DNA of 64,000 bases from Gammaproteobacteria bacterium (GTDB taxonomy: Bacteria > Pseudomonadota > Gammaproteobacteria > Nitrosococcales > Methylophagaceae): the NCBI GenBank assembly GCA_014859375.1, contig JACUUH010000001.1:145131-209130 (forward strand), written 5' to 3'. Made by a program: the position numbers and the translations under genes. Position 1 is the stretch's first letter. Each line of letters starts with the position of its first letter. Below, piece by piece: positions 43,618-54,020 of the stretch. The notes under the pieces are model-generated. The model was not told where the DNA came from, did not search any database, and saw only the letters and a list, made by a program, of their open reading frames with translations.

Positions 43618-44130
43618 ATGGCGAGACAGAATGGCGATGCCACCAAGTACCAAATCCTTCTACAAAATCCCGAGAAGGCTTATCAGGAAGCAACGGGTGT
43701 ATTATCTAAGATCTTCGTTAAACTATTGGTGGGGGAGAAAGTAGGGGTTCCTCAGTGGAACAAAAAGATGGATGACTATCTTAACGATCCTACAAATAGA
43801 ATACCTAAACATCCTAAGGGTAGACAATCTGCGCGCGGTAACTTGTCTAAAGAACTCTTGAAAAGAAATATGACTTGGAAGAATTTCATCAAGGGTATAC
43901 TTTGGCTAGGTCCTGTTAAATTCAAAATTAGGCTAGAATTTGAATGGCCTAGTAGAAATAAATCCAGTTACAACTTTGTAGTGTATGACAAGACTAAGGG
44001 TGTTACCATGAATATGGAAGATCTCAATAGTGATGCTAAAGAAGAAGATTCATCTGAAGCTCAAATTAAAAGATCTAGAGTTAAAACTCTGTCGACCGAT
44101 GAATTAAAGAAAGCGTTAAAAAGCATGTAA
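43618..44130 (+). CDS. Hypothetical basic protein
   Basis: A 170-residue protein rich in Lys and Arg with an acidic patch near residue 140. It contains ILWLGPVKFKIRLEFEWPSR near residue 100, which looks like a beta-rich core. No signature of an enzyme or DNA-binding family is seen. Ends before the hairpin at 44140. Confidence 0.5.
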   Translation: MARQNGDATKYQILLQNPEKAYQEATGVLSKIFVKLLVGEKVGVPQWNKKMDDYLNDPTNRIPKHPKGRQSARGNLSKELLKRNMTWKNFIKGILWLGPVKFKIRLEFEWPSRNKSSYNFVVYDKTKGVTMNMEDLNSDAKEEDSSEAQIKRSRVKTLSTDELKKALKSM

Positions 44131-44139
44131 TCAAAGAAT

Positions 44140-44172
44140 AATAAGACTCCACTATTTCAGTGGAGTCTTATT
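44140..44172 (+). terminator. Hairpin terminator overlapping a candidate promoter
   Basis: A 14-bp perfect stem (AATAAGACTCCACT / AGTGGAGTCTTATT) with loop ATTTC. The end of the stem overlaps the TTATGAC element that probably drives the next gene. Confidence 0.8.
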
Positions 44173-44177
44173 ATGAC
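44171..44177 (+). promoter_or_regulatory. Candidate late promoter (TTATGAC)
   Basis: TTATGAC 33 nt upstream of the ATG at 44210, at the end of a terminator hairpin. Confidence 0.35.
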
Positions 44178-44209
44178 CCTACGATTATTATTTTTTTTTG
44201 GAGAAACCC

Positions 44210-45634
44210 ATGCCTAATACATTAGATTCTAGATATGTGTCAGGACCTAAGAACGAATTGGCCACTAAAGACGTACATGAAGTTCAAGAGAACAGACCTA
44301 TTTCAACATCATCTGGTGCCGACAATGGGTCTACGTCTATGCTTGCCGGAGACGTTAACGTACCTGAAGGCGACAAGGTTGAATTTGATTCGGAAGGCAA
44401 CATTGTAGAAAGTTCTACTTCACCTAATACGAACATAAAACCTAACATCGAAAACAACGCTAATCCACACGTTAGTCAAACTAAGATTATTAAAGGTGTT
44501 ACTACTGAAGTTACAGCGCCAAAAGAAGGCGTTAAGCCTCCTAAGAAACCTAGTTTAAAAGACAAGACAATTGTAAACGCTAAACGTCTTGAGAAAGAAG
44601 TTGCTAAATTACCTAAGGATATGCGTGAGCTTGTAATGGAAGGTCTTGATGACCCTAAGCAGCAAGATATGTTTACTAAAGGCATGGGACTTTTGGATAA
44701 CTCTACTTCCAAGGTTAACCTAGGTAATTTCTTAGCCGGTTGGGTGCTTGCCAGCGCTAACGACTTACCTTTGAACAAACAGTGTGCCCTATTAGCAATA
44801 GCAGCTGGGTCGCTATTAGGCTTAAAGGGATTAGATAAGCTAGCGGCTTTATTAGTGTTGTTAGCGTTACTAGCTAAATTAATAGAATGTTTTATTATAG
44901 AACCTATAAATAGACTGCTAAAGGAAATAAATGATCCTAGGTTAACAGAGATGGTGGCGGTGTTCACAATGGGTAAAGTACTTAACCCTATGAATGAGAA
45001 GAAGAAGTCAGTCGAGGAAAGTTATAAAGAAGAAGCTAATCCTTCAACTAAAAATGTAACATCGAAAAGATTACAACCTACTCAGCAGTCGACATCTTCG
45101 AATAACCCTGAGAAAACTGCTAAGTCTAAAGAATACGCCTCTGTCTACAATGGAGAAGGTGCTACTAGAAATAGTCCTCTAGGTAGAATAGAAGATCAAC
45201 CTGGTGTTAGAGAAGGGACTATATTACCACCCGAAACAGAAGGTGGTAGACATAGAGGCGCTGATTTAGATTTGTTTAAAACACTATTGGAATATACATC
45301 GCCTGAAGTTGTGAAAGATGCTTATCCAAACATAACTTCTAATTTATTGTTCTATTATAGACTACCTAGATTTAGAGAGTGGTCTATTGAGGAAGAATAT
45401 AATACTCTAGTTGGCCTGATTACAATCCTTGAACCCGGTTGGGATAAGACAACTAGAAATGGTGAAGAGATTAGTAATCTAAGACATTTCGCTGGTGCAT
45501 CTAAAGATTCATTGTACATACTCTCTAGTTATAAACATTCCGCTTACAAAAGCGAAGCTTTAATAGCTAAGAGTTATATACGAAACGATATTAATAGATT
45601 ACTGATAGCTCAGTATCCCAACATAGCGTTATAA
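44210..45634 (+). CDS. Probable virion protein with central hydrophobic segment
   Basis: About 474 residues from ATG 44210 (MPNTLDSRYVS, after GGAG); a TTG 12 nt earlier is in frame. Residues 1-120 are low-complexity and hydrophilic. A hydrophobic stretch near 205-230 (LDKLAALLVLLALLAKLIEC) may be a membrane or amphipathic helix. A second hydrophilic linker spans 265-340, and a compact C-terminal domain covers 350-474 (DLFKTLLEYTSPEVVKDAYP). It is monocistronic between strong hairpins, and opposite two large virion genes. I expect a virion or membrane-associated protein; family unknown. Confidence 0.5.
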   Translation: MPNTLDSRYVSGPKNELATKDVHEVQENRPISTSSGADNGSTSMLAGDVNVPEGDKVEFDSEGNIVESSTSPNTNIKPNIENNANPHVSQTKIIKGVTTEVTAPKEGVKPPKKPSLKDKTIVNAKRLEKEVAKLPKDMRELVMEGLDDPKQQDMFTKGMGLLDNSTSKVNLGNFLAGWVLASANDLPLNKQCALLAIAAGSLLGLKGLDKLAALLVLLALLAKLIECFIIEPINRLLKEINDPRLTEMVAVFTMGKVLNPMNEKKKSVEESYKEEANPSTKNVTSKRLQPTQQSTSSNNPEKTAKSKEYASVYNGEGATRNSPLGRIEDQPGVREGTILPPETEGGRHRGADLDLFKTLLEYTSPEVVKDAYPNITSNLLFYYRLPRFREWSIEEEYNTLVGLITILEPGWDKTTRNGEEISNLRHFAGASKDSLYILSSYKHSAYKSEALIAKSYIRNDINRLLIAQYPNIAL

Positions 45635-45636
45635 AT

Positions 45637-45670
45637 AATAATAGACTGAGGATCACCTCAGTCTATTATT
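45637..45670 (+). terminator. Bidirectional hairpin with TTTATAmC on both sides
   Basis: A 15-bp perfect stem (AATAATAGACTGAGG / CCTCAGTCTATTATT) with loop ATCA between convergent genes. The plus side continues TATACCG, and the minus side continues TATAACG. Confidence 0.85.
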
Positions 45671-45677
45671 TATACCG

Positions 45678-47708
45678 TTAATCCAACCTTACATTAGTAG
45701 CATGCATTAACCCGCTGGCTAACTGACCAATACCGGTACCTGCCATCCAGTTTGCGTGGTATGCAGGACTCTTCCACTGAGACCACTCTGCTGCCCTTTG
45801 AGCTTTTCTTAACCTCAATTGATTAGTCGGATAAATCTGATCTGCCAAACCAAGACTACCTAGAACAGACATGTAGTCTGCAAAAGCATTATCATCATCA
45901 AAGTTAGAAGCTGCTAATAAGTTAGCTATACCCTCAGCACCTTGTTGCATGTTGGTATTGGCACCTGTAATGCTAGTTGCTAAATCACCTGCTGCACCCA
46001 CGGCCCCAGCTAAACCTGTCATACTAGCACCTACCGCACCAAAGTTAGAAGAAATAGGCATATGTAAGATGGTAGACAAATCAATTACTGAAAAAGAAAC
46101 ATCAATACCTAACGGTTCATGATTTCTTGTCCACCCTAAATTACCTGTACCTCTAGTGATAGATAAACTATCAATCATACCTAATCTAGTTTGATTTCTT
46201 CCTTTGGAATATAATTCTACCAGAAAAGGACTGGTGTATGATTGTTTACCGGTAGATAGCGGTAACGCGCCTGCTAATAACATTGACAAAGGTACGATTA
46301 GATTTTGGAATCTAGACATTGGGTTACCGTATGGACTTCTCAGTTCAATAGTGTAACTTGCCCTTGGTAAACTAGCCGTGGAGCTCTGCCATACTTGCGG
46401 TATGTCTACAAAAGCAGAGCCGCCTAATGCAGCTATACCACTTAGATTTAACTGATCTAAGGCACCTGTAGCAACAGCTTTCACAGAACTAATAATTCCT
46501 GAAATAGCACCTGAGATTAAACCGTCGCCTAAATTAAAATCTGCAGTTGAAAATCTAGAACTTCTAGCGCCTGCTGAAATACCATTAATCTTACTGGCTA
46601 TGTCAGACTCACCTACAGAGTTACTAAAAGATTCACTCATACCTCCTGGGTTATCAACTCTAAAGGTTACGAACTGAGAACCATCTTCAAGTTCTGATAT
46701 CAAGTGGTTTACGAACTTCTCATCGTTGGCAATGTTCTCAAACATCATCCCTGTACTTTCAACATCCTTATTCTTATCTTCACCTTCAATCACTCTATTG
46801 GCATTAGCGTCGTGATAACTTTTCAAATAAGCATCTAGACCTCTAGATCCAGGGTCTTTTAATTTACTACCTTCACCTGTTTCAATGGCACTAGATAAGT
46901 TATTCTTTAGTTCAGACCAACTTTCAGACTTCTCTAAAGCCTTTTGAATATTCTGTCTATTCACTCTAGCTAGGCGCTGCGCTCTAGTTGCCATTGCATA
47001 AACATCAACACCACCGTCCTCGCGATAGATGTTAGGGTAAGTATTGGCCATTACATTAAATAAAGCCTTATGCTCAGCCTGACCTATGTCTACTTCTGTC
47101 TCGCCTTTTATTATTGCTTCACCTGTAGAAGCGCCTTTACCTATCACCCCCATGTTGACACCTATAGAGTTAACCATGGTGGAAACAGCTGACCAGTAAA
47201 GAGGCATGGCTGGTTTTAAATAATAAAATTTAGAAGCAGGTTTCTTTGCTAAGAATCTAACTACCTGACTACCCCAAACAATTGGCATGATTGGTAATGA
47301 AACCACAAACCCTACAGCTCTACCCAAATAGTAAAACGCACTAGGCGATCTACCTTTGTTAGCTATGCTTGAAGCATGTGCACTGTAGAAGTTAAACAGG
47401 AAATTGGTTAGACTGTTGAATTGAGGTACACCAAATCTCATTTGGATCATAACACCTCTATCATCTAAAGCTTCACTGTAATATCTACCCATACCTTTGG
47501 ATGGAGCATACCTGCTCTCTACCTTAATATCAGCATTTCTAGAAAACTGAGGCGGTGGGTTAATGGCAAAGTTACCGCCTAAGGTGGTGTCAGTGAATTT
47601 GTACTTAGCTTCTGTTAGTTCACGTCTAACCGTATCTTGGTAAGTTATAGCTCTTGTAGGTATCATAAATGATTTTCTTACCCACTCAGAATCTGTAATA
47701 GAACTCAT
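45678..47708 (-). CDS. Large virion structural protein, tail-associated
   Basis: A 676-residue protein in tandem with the 2078-residue tail/internal protein. Residues 125-165 contain hydrophobic stretches (GRAVGFVVSLPIMPIVWGSQ). Near 400-440 there is a Gly/Ala-rich segment. The C-terminal part (about residues 455-560: ELRSPYGNPMSRFQNLIVPL; SPFLVELYSKGRNQTRLGMI; DSLSITRGTGNLGWTRNHEP) resembles beta-rich tail proteins that bind at the tube or baseplate. The final ~60 residues are helical. Role in the tail is likely, but the exact component is not identified. Confidence 0.55.
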   Translation of the reverse strand: MSSITDSEWVRKSFMIPTRAITYQDTVRRELTEAKYKFTDTTLGGNFAINPPPQFSRNADIKVESRYAPSKGMGRYYSEALDDRGVMIQMRFGVPQFNSLTNFLFNFYSAHASSIANKGRSPSAFYYLGRAVGFVVSLPIMPIVWGSQVVRFLAKKPASKFYYLKPAMPLYWSAVSTMVNSIGVNMGVIGKGASTGEAIIKGETEVDIGQAEHKALFNVMANTYPNIYREDGGVDVYAMATRAQRLARVNRQNIQKALEKSESWSELKNNLSSAIETGEGSKLKDPGSRGLDAYLKSYHDANANRVIEGEDKNKDVESTGMMFENIANDEKFVNHLISELEDGSQFVTFRVDNPGGMSESFSNSVGESDIASKINGISAGARSSRFSTADFNLGDGLISGAISGIISSVKAVATGALDQLNLSGIAALGGSAFVDIPQVWQSSTASLPRASYTIELRSPYGNPMSRFQNLIVPLSMLLAGALPLSTGKQSYTSPFLVELYSKGRNQTRLGMIDSLSITRGTGNLGWTRNHEPLGIDVSFSVIDLSTILHMPISSNFGAVGASMTGLAGAVGAAGDLATSITGANTNMQQGAEGIANLLAASNFDDDNAFADYMSVLGSLGLADQIYPTNQLRLRKAQRAAEWSQWKSPAYHANWMAGTGIGQLASGLMHATNVRLD

Positions 47709-47751
47709 CTTTGAGACCCCTTAAACAATAAAATATAAATTTGGAAATAAA

Positions 47752-47777
47752 TGCATCCCCTCATAAGAGAGGATGCA
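47752..47777 (-). terminator. Hairpin between the two large virion genes
   Basis: An 11-bp stem with one mismatch (TGCATCCCCTC / GAGAGGATGCA) and loop ATAA, just downstream of the giant virion gene on the minus strand; it is followed by TTTATTTCC and partially separates the two genes. Confidence 0.6.
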
Positions 47778-47783
47778 AAAAAG

Positions 47784-50700
47784 TTACATTGCTGTTTTTC
47801 TACTTAAATCAACTGTAGATTTTGGAATCTCTTGTGGAGCTCCTCTACTTGCTTTTCTAAGGTTTGCTTTTGAAGTTGGTTGTTGACTACCTTTAGTTTT
47901 ATCGCTTGAAACTGAGTTATTTTTCAAAGTTTCATTGATTTCCCAAAGATGTTGTTCCATAGTTATTTGAGTCTTAAGTGATTTACCTAAGATATCGACT
48001 AACTTAGTCATTCCACCTGTCATTTCTTCATTAGCTCTTTGGGCTTCAAAGTCCTTAGAAGCAGCATCAAACATTCTTCGTTCTTTAAGTTCATTCAGTG
48101 AACTAGCGTTACCTTTGATAGCACTACTCATTTCAGGAACTGCATTAACGTTGGATGTTTGTTTTAAGACGTCAAGACTAGCCTTAGCTTCTTGCTTAGT
48201 CTGTTGTTCAAGTTTATCTTTATCTCTTTGTTCAGCAGCTTTAGGTTTTACCGGGGTATAATCTCTAGCCTCTTGCGCAAAGTGATCTCTTATAGCAGTA
48301 ACCTTACGATCCATGGTTTCATAGACTTCAGCTACAGTTTTAGGTGCACCATTCTTGTAGAACAAGTCAGGATTAGACCTAGCTTGGTCAGGTAGAACCT
48401 TAGTAGCGTCGTCGCCTGGATTAGAACCTAGTAGGGTTCTAGCTGAACCTTTACCTAACAGGTTAGTCATGTAAAGGTCGGTGTCGGTAATAGGTCTGTC
48501 TTTAACTGCACCTTCTAGACCCTTAGAATTTTCTTTAATGTATTCTGCCGCCATTAAAGCATTAGCCCTAGGGTCGTATTGTGAAGTATCTTCCCCTATA
48601 CCGTACTTAGCACCGTGTCTGGAGATTAATCCTTTCCATTCGTTATCATCGAATTGATAAAGACCTTTAGCTCCAGTGCCTGTAGATGTAGCTTTGGAGT
48701 TAAACTTAGATGACATTGCTGCCATTGTAGCCATAACACCTGGGTCTACACCGGCCATGTCAGAAGCCCCTACAATAAGGTCCTTCATGGCTGACCATGA
48801 ACCGTCAGCGAATGGTAGTGGTAGATCGTTAATATCTCCTCCTGAACCACCGCCTTTATTTTTGAACGTACCTGCGGAGTTTAAAACACCACTAGCGTTA
48901 GAGTTCTGATCCATAATGAAACTATCCAAACCTGATCTAGAACCTTGCTGAGATAGCTCAACTGGTTTAGTCGATTTAGGTAAGGGTCCGCCATTTTTAA
49001 TGGAAGACGGCGGTGTAGTTTCTTTAGGTTCATCTCCAACCTTAGGTTTAGTTATAGGTTTAGCATTTTTTACTTTACCTACCGTATCTGACTCACCTTT
49101 TAAACCTTCCTGCTCAAGCTTATCAGCGATTACCTTAATGAAATCTTCAATGTCGGTTTCTCTGACTCTCAATACACCTTCTGGTTTAAATGGCGTCGCT
49201 AGATAACTATAAGGGTGGGCTTCACCTGTCTGGAACTCAGAAGTTCTTCTTGCCCAATCTAACAAGGCTTGTTTTTGAGAGACCGTTAATTTATCATCAA
49301 CGTCCTTTAATTCAAAATTACCTTCTTGAGATTTAATACCGCCGGCGTGCGCCAAGAATATAGGTGAGAATCTATTAACAAACCAATTAGAGAAATTCTC
49401 TACATGTGATCTATTTTCAACATCCACACCAAAGCCCTTAGCTAATTCCGTGTTATCTATGGATTTAAGATCAAGTTTAACTTCTCCATCCTTAACTACA
49501 GTAAGTTTGAAAAGTTTATCCTCTAAGAAATAGATTTTAGCTAACTGATCCTTGTCCTCGTGGTTAATGCCATATTGCATCATTCTGAGTTTACCTAGAT
49601 CACCTAGTTTTCTTTCAGTTAGTTTCTTATAAAGGAAGTAACCGCCAATAGCAACTGCACCTACAGCAGCGGCACCTAGTAGAACTGGTAATGACACTAG
49701 ACCAGCGGCGACACCGGCAGCTTTAGCCCCAGCAGCCATTACAGCCCTACCTGCAACTTTCTTACCGAGCCACCCAGCGCCGCCGAGTAATCCTTTACCT
49801 AGACCCTTAACGCCCCTACCTAACTTCTTAGCGCCTTTACCTAACTTGTCCTTACCCCACTTTAACATTTCACCAGCAGCCCAAGCATCTGAGATAGACA
49901 TTCCACCGCCTTCCTCTTTACTCTCTGAATCTTTAGATCCACCTAGACCCAATAGACCAAGTAACCCAGCTCCACCAGCTTTCAGCTTACCTAGGATACC
50001 ATCTACTGGTCCAGTCTTCTCTTTATCATCAGGTTCTTCAGAATCTTTATTTTCTTTCATCTGAGCTCTCCAGGAACCGTCCCTTAGACCGTCCCCACTT
50101 GCATCAAACTTAGAACGAGGTGGGAATCTATCAAGAAGTATATCTCTGATTTCTTCCAAGACAGTTAACTGTCTATCTGAGGTAGCAGCATGTATGACAT
50201 CCAATTCACTAGATCCTTCAGATACTTTGGAAAACTTAGACTTAGCTAATTTACCAGCACCAGATGCAATGCTTCTTATCTTATTTATACCGGCTTTACC
50301 TAGTTTCAAAGGCATTTTGACAAGTTTAATTAATCTACTTATCTGACGTTTAAAAAAGTCTAAAGGTTCGCCATGTTTATTGACTAACCCTAAAGCCATG
50401 TCATCTAAAGATAATACTACGTTTCCTTTTCTATCTAAAACATCCCCATCAATTTGGTCAAGTTTATAAATAGGTCTATTGGTGGTAGAACTTACATAAC
50501 CACCGTTCTTCATTACTGTAGCTAATATTCTTGGCTTATCCTCACCAACAACATAAACATCCTGAAGTCTGTTGATTACATCACTTGCGAACTTTGAAAG
50601 TTTAGAAGCGGCACCTGAAGCTAAGTTACCAGTCATTGCCCATGGGGCAGTGACCATACTCATTAGATTGGAACCTACGCCAGATAACTTACTGAAGAAA

Positions 50701-53700
50701 CCTGTACCACCTATCGCTTTACCAAACCTATCGTAGATACCTCTAGATAGTTCGTGCGTAGTAGCTACTAGATTACCGGCTTTATCCAATACGTCACCTT
50801 GCAAAGACTTTAACTTATCAATGTCCGTTATAGCCTCGCCAGTAACACTATCGAAGTATTCACCGTTCTTCATACCTTTGGCGGTCATGACCGCTTCATC
50901 AGTACCTTCTAAATAAATATCTGTTAAAGCCTCTGAACCTTTGGTAGACTTACCAAATAGTTTTCTACCAAGAGCTCCACCCATACCACTTAAAAGTTTA
51001 CCTGCACCAGCAAAGCCGCCGCCAAACATCTTTAAGCCACCTAGGTAGAAGCTTCCAAATGAACCACCTACCTTAGACATTAAACGACCAGTCTTCTTAC
51101 CGATGTCTTTGATATTGAACCATGACTCTTTATCTCCCTCCGCCATCATAGCCGCGATAGCTTCAACGTTAGATAAGATACCAGACAACATAGCAACCTG
51201 AGCTTCTTGGGCTTCAGGTGCTGAGGACTCGGTTAAATCTACCAGTCTTCTAACATCCTGACCCACACCCTCTTCTTCAGCAGTTAATATACCGACTATC
51301 TTAGAGTATAAATCGGGTTTATGTAGACCTGTATTTAAACCAATCCCTTCAATATCTTCTTGCCTACCCAACCCATTATCATAAGAGGAAGTGGTATCAG
51401 AAGAAAGACTATTAATGTCACCAGTACCGCTAGTACCCAGAGTATCGTCTGGACTAACTCTTTTAAAAAGACTACGGAGATTATCAAATATGTCAGCAGA
51501 TCTTCCCCTAACACCTTGAGATCCCTCTTTAGCCCTTTGTTTAATATCATCGAAATCAACTCCTGATCCTTTAGCGTAATCTGTTAAAGTGTCTGTTTTA
51601 TCTTTTGTACCAGCTTTAACATCTGATACAAATTTATCAAGGTTTTCTTTAGTAAAAGTTTCTTCTACTGTTTTCTTGACGCTTAATAAATCTTCTTTTG
51701 TTACACCTTTAACAGAATCCATTGCTGAACTGGTATTGGTTTTACCAATGCCGTATAACTCAGAAGCTTTAGCCGCTATTTCCGATTTTTTAGCATCTTG
51801 ATAATAAGGGCTAATTTTATCGGTTGTTGCATCGTAACCTTTCTTAAGCTTACTTTTTAACTTAGAGAAGAAACCATCTTTAGGTGCTTTGACATTACCT
51901 TGAGATTCTTCCTCTACTACTTTAGAGAATTCCTCTGAAGTTAATTCCTCTGCAGCCTTCTGTCTAACTATCTCCTCCACAGCTTGTTGAACAGGCATAC
52001 CTTCGTAATAACCATTTTGATAGATTTCAAATATCTTATCATAGTTAATTTGAGTCTTGCCGTTACTAGCTTTGAATGTGAGTCCCAGAGTTTCCAACGC
52101 TGAAGTATAACCTAATTGATTGTAAGCTTCAATTTTACTTGTAGGGTCTACTACTTCTTCACCAAGACTATTGAACTTCCTAGAAGCTTGTGACACACTA
52201 GAAAGGTTAGCCAACGTTTCTTCAAACTTACGTACTACGTTACCTTTATCATCTACTGTTTCTGTAACATTAAATTGCTTAGATAACGTACTGGCCAATT
52301 CCTTGGCAATGTCATCGGGAACTTCATCGTCGTAACTGTCAGGGTTTGCAAACCTTGTGATGTCGAACTTACGTCCATCAAAATACTCTCTGAGTAGTTG
52401 ACCACCTAAAGCGGTCCTGGCCTCTTCAGATAATTTCTTTTGAGGATCTAGAGCATCTATGACGCTATCAAGACCATTGCTTGCTCTATTTAAGTTACCC
52501 TCACTGAAGATATCTTTTATCAGAAATGATTTTATCCCTTCTTGAGAATCAAACCTTCCAGACTTTAAGTTAAACGATACTCTACTACCTTCACCAACTT
52601 CAAAACCCATTCCAGATCTTACAGATTGGAGTTCCTGATGTATTCTGGATAAATACCCAGGTATAATTTCCACGATACTGCGGCGAGTTAATTTATCATA
52701 GATAGCAGGTTTATCGCTATCCATAATGTTCTCACCTTGAATATTGGGGTCTAATCTTGCGGTACCTAAGGATTCAGCTAAGAAGTTCTTAGCGCTACCT
52801 ATAATACCTGTACCGTGATCTTGTCGAGCCCATTCGTTCATAGCTCTAGGTGCATTACCAACTGCAGTAGTTAACTTATTACCCCATTTAGCAATACCTT
52901 CATTTTTATTCAAAAGGTTTCTAATGTTAGGACTTATTTTATCTAATCCAGCGTTAACGCCTAAGCTACCTGCCATGGAACCGCCTGACTCATAAGGGTC
53001 AACCATTCCACCTGCCATCTCACCTATGTCCATCATTTGATCGGCCATGCCAGAGAATGATGTCATAGTGTCGCCGATTGAACGAGCCTTATCTTTAACC
53101 TTATTAGTCAAGTTCTCACGTGCTCTACCAAAGAATCCCCTAAAGTGTTCCTGGATCTTACCTTGAACTGTACCTAAAAGTTTATCCCTCATTGACTGAC
53201 TAGCCGCTTCAGTCAACTCTATCTTTCTATATTCTGGTAAAGAAGTGTTTTTAACAATAGAGGAAAGAGCTTCTTTAGTATCTACAGAGGTTTTCTCTGT
53301 TATGGCGATTATATCTTTAGTGGCAAATAACTGTCTGTATTGCAACTCTAAAGATTTTCTCTGATACCTAGCTGTGATTTGATCCTGATATACAACCTGC
53401 TTCTTAACCGATTGAGCGATAGAACGTAATGCAGATAACTCCGTTTTATGTCTTTTCTCACCTATAGCTTGATTCAATGCGGTTTCAGTGCGTCTTTCAT
53501 CACCTTCCTGCATAGATTGCTGAGCCTGCAACTCAAATATGGTTGCTAGGTTATTTGTTATTTCAGTATTTCTAATGTCATCAGGAGACGGGGATTTATA
53601 TCCATCTTCCTCTGCAGCTAAAACTTTGTCTAACTTTTCTCTTATGCCTTTGGGTAGCTTTCCGCCGTATTTACCTGATACTCTTCTACCTAAGCTTTTA

Positions 53701-54020
53701 ATACTTTTAATACCCTCGCTAGTTTCCTTAGCTACGGTATCGTATAGACTCTTACCTGTATTTATAGCATCGTCAACTAAATCTATTGACGATGTATATT
53801 CTTCTGGTAATACTTTTTTTAACTTTCTAGACAGATCTCCGGTGTTACCTAATTCTTCGGCTGCACCTTTAACAAATCCGGCACTTACTCTTTTGACCGG
53901 ACTCCTATCGTCAGCAGGAGGATCTATACCAAGATCAAGATCGTCAAAATCAAAATCAAGATCATCTAGATCGTCTAGATTATCGAGTTCTAATTTATTG
54001 TCTTCTTCTTTTGAAGCCAT
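47784..54020 (-). CDS. Giant virion protein with SLT (lysozyme-like) domain, phiKZ gp181-like
   Basis: About 2078 residues; ATG 54020 (MASKEEDN) after AGGAGG is preferred to the upstream start. The N-terminus is very acidic (about residues 8-45). Coiled-coil and helical regions follow (about 160-330). Near 1000-1210 two related units occur (DIYLEGTDEAV and VYVVGEDKPR, each with a GDVLD..GN element). A hydrophobic helix lies near 1460 (SLPVLLGAAAVGAVAIGGYF). Residues about 1747-1870 are an SLT domain (GVDPGVMATMAAMSSKFNSK, GAKGLYQF), in which the usual catalytic Glu seems replaced by Ser1770. A tape-measure or tail/internal injection protein is likely. Its position next to the beta-prime gene parallels phiKZ. 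Confidence 0.75.
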   Translation of the reverse strand: MASKEEDNKLELDNLDDLDDLDFDFDDLDLGIDPPADDRSPVKRVSAGFVKGAAEELGNTGDLSRKLKKVLPEEYTSSIDLVDDAINTGKSLYDTVAKETSEGIKSIKSLGRRVSGKYGGKLPKGIREKLDKVLAAEEDGYKSPSPDDIRNTEITNNLATIFELQAQQSMQEGDERRTETALNQAIGEKRHKTELSALRSIAQSVKKQVVYQDQITARYQRKSLELQYRQLFATKDIIAITEKTSVDTKEALSSIVKNTSLPEYRKIELTEAASQSMRDKLLGTVQGKIQEHFRGFFGRARENLTNKVKDKARSIGDTMTSFSGMADQMMDIGEMAGGMVDPYESGGSMAGSLGVNAGLDKISPNIRNLLNKNEGIAKWGNKLTTAVGNAPRAMNEWARQDHGTGIIGSAKNFLAESLGTARLDPNIQGENIMDSDKPAIYDKLTRRSIVEIIPGYLSRIHQELQSVRSGMGFEVGEGSRVSFNLKSGRFDSQEGIKSFLIKDIFSEGNLNRASNGLDSVIDALDPQKKLSEEARTALGGQLLREYFDGRKFDITRFANPDSYDDEVPDDIAKELASTLSKQFNVTETVDDKGNVVRKFEETLANLSSVSQASRKFNSLGEEVVDPTSKIEAYNQLGYTSALETLGLTFKASNGKTQINYDKIFEIYQNGYYEGMPVQQAVEEIVRQKAAEELTSEEFSKVVEEESQGNVKAPKDGFFSKLKSKLKKGYDATTDKISPYYQDAKKSEIAAKASELYGIGKTNTSSAMDSVKGVTKEDLLSVKKTVEETFTKENLDKFVSDVKAGTKDKTDTLTDYAKGSGVDFDDIKQRAKEGSQGVRGRSADIFDNLRSLFKRVSPDDTLGTSGTGDINSLSSDTTSSYDNGLGRQEDIEGIGLNTGLHKPDLYSKIVGILTAEEEGVGQDVRRLVDLTESSAPEAQEAQVAMLSGILSNVEAIAAMMAEGDKESWFNIKDIGKKTGRLMSKVGGSFGSFYLGGLKMFGGGFAGAGKLLSGMGGALGRKLFGKSTKGSEALTDIYLEGTDEAVMTAKGMKNGEYFDSVTGEAITDIDKLKSLQGDVLDKAGNLVATTHELSRGIYDRFGKAIGGTGFFSKLSGVGSNLMSMVTAPWAMTGNLASGAASKLSKFASDVINRLQDVYVVGEDKPRILATVMKNGGYVSSTTNRPIYKLDQIDGDVLDRKGNVVLSLDDMALGLVNKHGEPLDFFKRQISRLIKLVKMPLKLGKAGINKIRSIASGAGKLAKSKFSKVSEGSSELDVIHAATSDRQLTVLEEIRDILLDRFPPRSKFDASGDGLRDGSWRAQMKENKDSEEPDDKEKTGPVDGILGKLKAGGAGLLGLLGLGGSKDSESKEEGGGMSISDAWAAGEMLKWGKDKLGKGAKKLGRGVKGLGKGLLGGAGWLGKKVAGRAVMAAGAKAAGVAAGLVSLPVLLGAAAVGAVAIGGYFLYKKLTERKLGDLGKLRMMQYGINHEDKDQLAKIYFLEDKLFKLTVVKDGEVKLDLKSIDNTELAKGFGVDVENRSHVENFSNWFVNRFSPIFLAHAGGIKSQEGNFELKDVDDKLTVSQKQALLDWARRTSEFQTGEAHPYSYLATPFKPEGVLRVRETDIEDFIKVIADKLEQEGLKGESDTVGKVKNAKPITKPKVGDEPKETTPPSSIKNGGPLPKSTKPVELSQQGSRSGLDSFIMDQNSNASGVLNSAGTFKNKGGGSGGDINDLPLPFADGSWSAMKDLIVGASDMAGVDPGVMATMAAMSSKFNSKATSTGTGAKGLYQFDDNEWKGLISRHGAKYGIGEDTSQYDPRANALMAAEYIKENSKGLEGAVKDRPITDTDLYMTNLLGKGSARTLLGSNPGDDATKVLPDQARSNPDLFYKNGAPKTVAEVYETMDRKVTAIRDHFAQEARDYTPVKPKAAEQRDKDKLEQQTKQEAKASLDVLKQTSNVNAVPEMSSAIKGNASSLNELKERRMFDAASKDFEAQRANEEMTGGMTKLVDILGKSLKTQITMEQHLWEINETLKNNSVSSDKTKGSQQPTSKANLRKASRGAPQEIPKSTVDLSRKTAM

